From contig NZ_FNVX01000006.1 of NCBI RefSeq assembly GCF_900104585.1, forward strand, positions 682,001-746,000: a DNA stretch of 64,000 nt, read 5' to 3'. Shown piece by piece: positions 63,359-64,000 of this stretch. The stretch is from Bacteroides ihuae (GTDB lineage Bacteria > Bacteroidota > Bacteroidia > Bacteroidales > Bacteroidaceae). The notes below the pieces were generated by a model. That model did no database searches, was not told the DNA's origin, and was given only the letters and a program-made list of their open reading frames with translations. Position numbers and translations under genes: made by a program. Within the stretch, counting starts at the first letter, position 1; the number at the start of each line of letters is the position of its first letter.

Positions 63359-64000
63359 TTATTTCAAAGCAATTTTTTGAACTTGAGTATAATAATATTC
63401 ATTTGATACTGTAGCTCGAACTCCGACACGAACAAAAATATAGTCTAATTGTGCTAGATTAGTTGGTATTGTCGTTGTCACAGTTGCTTCTTGCCCTATT
63501 TGAATAGTAGCAATATCAGCGTTTTGTGCCTGTTCATTCTTATTTTGATCAGTAAGAACGGAAGAGCCTAAATACAAACGAACAGATTCGATTTTTGCAG
63601 AACTTACAATTTTGTTTATAGTGAACTTTGCAGAAATCGTATTGCCTTGTTTTTGGAAACCTTCTTCAGTTATTGTAAAATAAGGTATTACAGGCACATC
63701 ATACTCCGTTTTGTTTTTAACATTGACGATGATAGTATCGCTTAGTTGTGCCTCCCAAGGAGCTCCTGCTTTACGTACCATTTTATACTGACCATTGAAC
63801 AGAGCAACTGAATAGGTACCATCTTGAGCAATGTATATCGGAATATTTTTTTTCAAACCATAACCATCTTGCCACAGTTCCAATTGCGGACCATTGGTAC
63901 GCACTCCAACCGTTTTCCCTTCATAGACGACTTTTCCCATCAAAAAAGACGTAGGCTCATCAAAATTATCATATTCACACCCGGAAAGTAAAAGGCTACA
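63359..64000 (-). CDS. DUF3823 domain lipoprotein, N-terminus cut by the right edge
   Basis: The frame stays open to the window edge. Its first visible residues, read inward from position 64000, are CSLLLSGCEYDNFDEP, which contains a lipobox (LSGC), so only the first few signal residues are missing. The body (KVVYEGKTVGVRTNGPQLELWQDGY onward) matches DUF3823, beta-sandwich proteins that accompany SusC/SusD pairs. A SusD gene is therefore expected just beyond the edge. It probably is a surface glycan-binding protein for the same locus as the GH43-like enzyme. Confidence 0.82.
   Translation of the reverse strand, partial: CSLLLSGCEYDNFDEPTSFLMGKVVYEGKTVGVRTNGPQLELWQDGYGLKKNIPIYIAQDGTYSVALFNGQYKMVRKAGAPWEAQLSDTIIVNVKNKTEYDVPVIPYFTITEEGFQKQGNTISAKFTINKIVSSAKIESVRLYLGSSVLTDQNKNEQAQNADIATIQIGQEATVTTTIPTNLAQLDYIFVRVGVRATVSNEYYYTQVQKIALK

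Overview
The window is chromosomal DNA of a Bacteroidales bacterium, most likely Bacteroides or a close relative. The evidence is a SusC/SusD pair, DUF1343 and DUF4922 proteins, AT-rich intergenic DNA, and about ten promoters with the Bacteroidetes -7 element TAnnTTTG, some with TTTG about 20 bp upstream. No tRNA, rRNA, insertion sequence, prophage or CRISPR array was seen. The species cannot be named from the sequence alone.

Left part (1-33 kb) is mostly housekeeping. ddl, rluD and a PASTA protein are followed by rpmH divergent from efp, then a glycosyltransferase, radC, a DUF59 protein and lpxH. Next come alkaline phosphatase and an envelope-spanning compatible-solute uptake unit: an outer-membrane barrel protein plus a glycine betaine/proline-type ABC transporter, preceded by a long, strongly structured 5' leader. 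Then follow pta-ackA, lrgAB, two acyltransferase-like proteins, tldE/tldD, a CdaA-type c-di-AMP synthase, folP, murF, an S41 protease with a VanZ-like protein, an SNF-family Na+ symporter, a helix-hairpin-helix protein, a LolD-like ATPase, a CPA2 antiporter and asd.

Right part (33.5-61.3 kb) is the striking region: an apparent peptidoglycan amino-sugar salvage cluster. It starts with a four-copy 23-bp repeat array, a BadF-family sugar kinase and a SusC/SusD pair. Fourteen co-directional genes follow with small gaps, between one recognised promoter (about 40.1 kb) and one strong terminator (61.25-61.29 kb). They encode an exo-N-acetylmuramidase (DUF1343/NamZ type), a Na+:solute symporter, an amidase-like protein, a metallophosphatase/beta-propeller protein, a glycosyltransferase, a DUF4922 protein, a SpoIID-like protein, an AmpG-like transporter, a second NamZ, an FAD/Fe-S dehydrogenase of D-lactate dehydrogenase type, a NagX-like acyltransferase, a second BadF kinase (MurK-like), the MurNAc-6-P etherase MurQ and a beta-lactamase-fold hydrolase.

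The inferred flow is: polymeric or oligomeric wall sugars are bound and trimmed outside the cytoplasmic membrane, MurNAc and muropeptides are imported, MurNAc is phosphorylated, MurQ splits it into GlcNAc-6-P and D-lactate, and the FAD/Fe-S enzyme oxidises the D-lactate. The glycosyltransferase, DUF4922 and SpoIID-like proteins in the middle have no assigned step and are the best candidates for undescribed biochemistry. The window ends in a different carbohydrate locus: a two-domain GH43-like hydrolase and a DUF3823 lipoprotein cut by the right edge.
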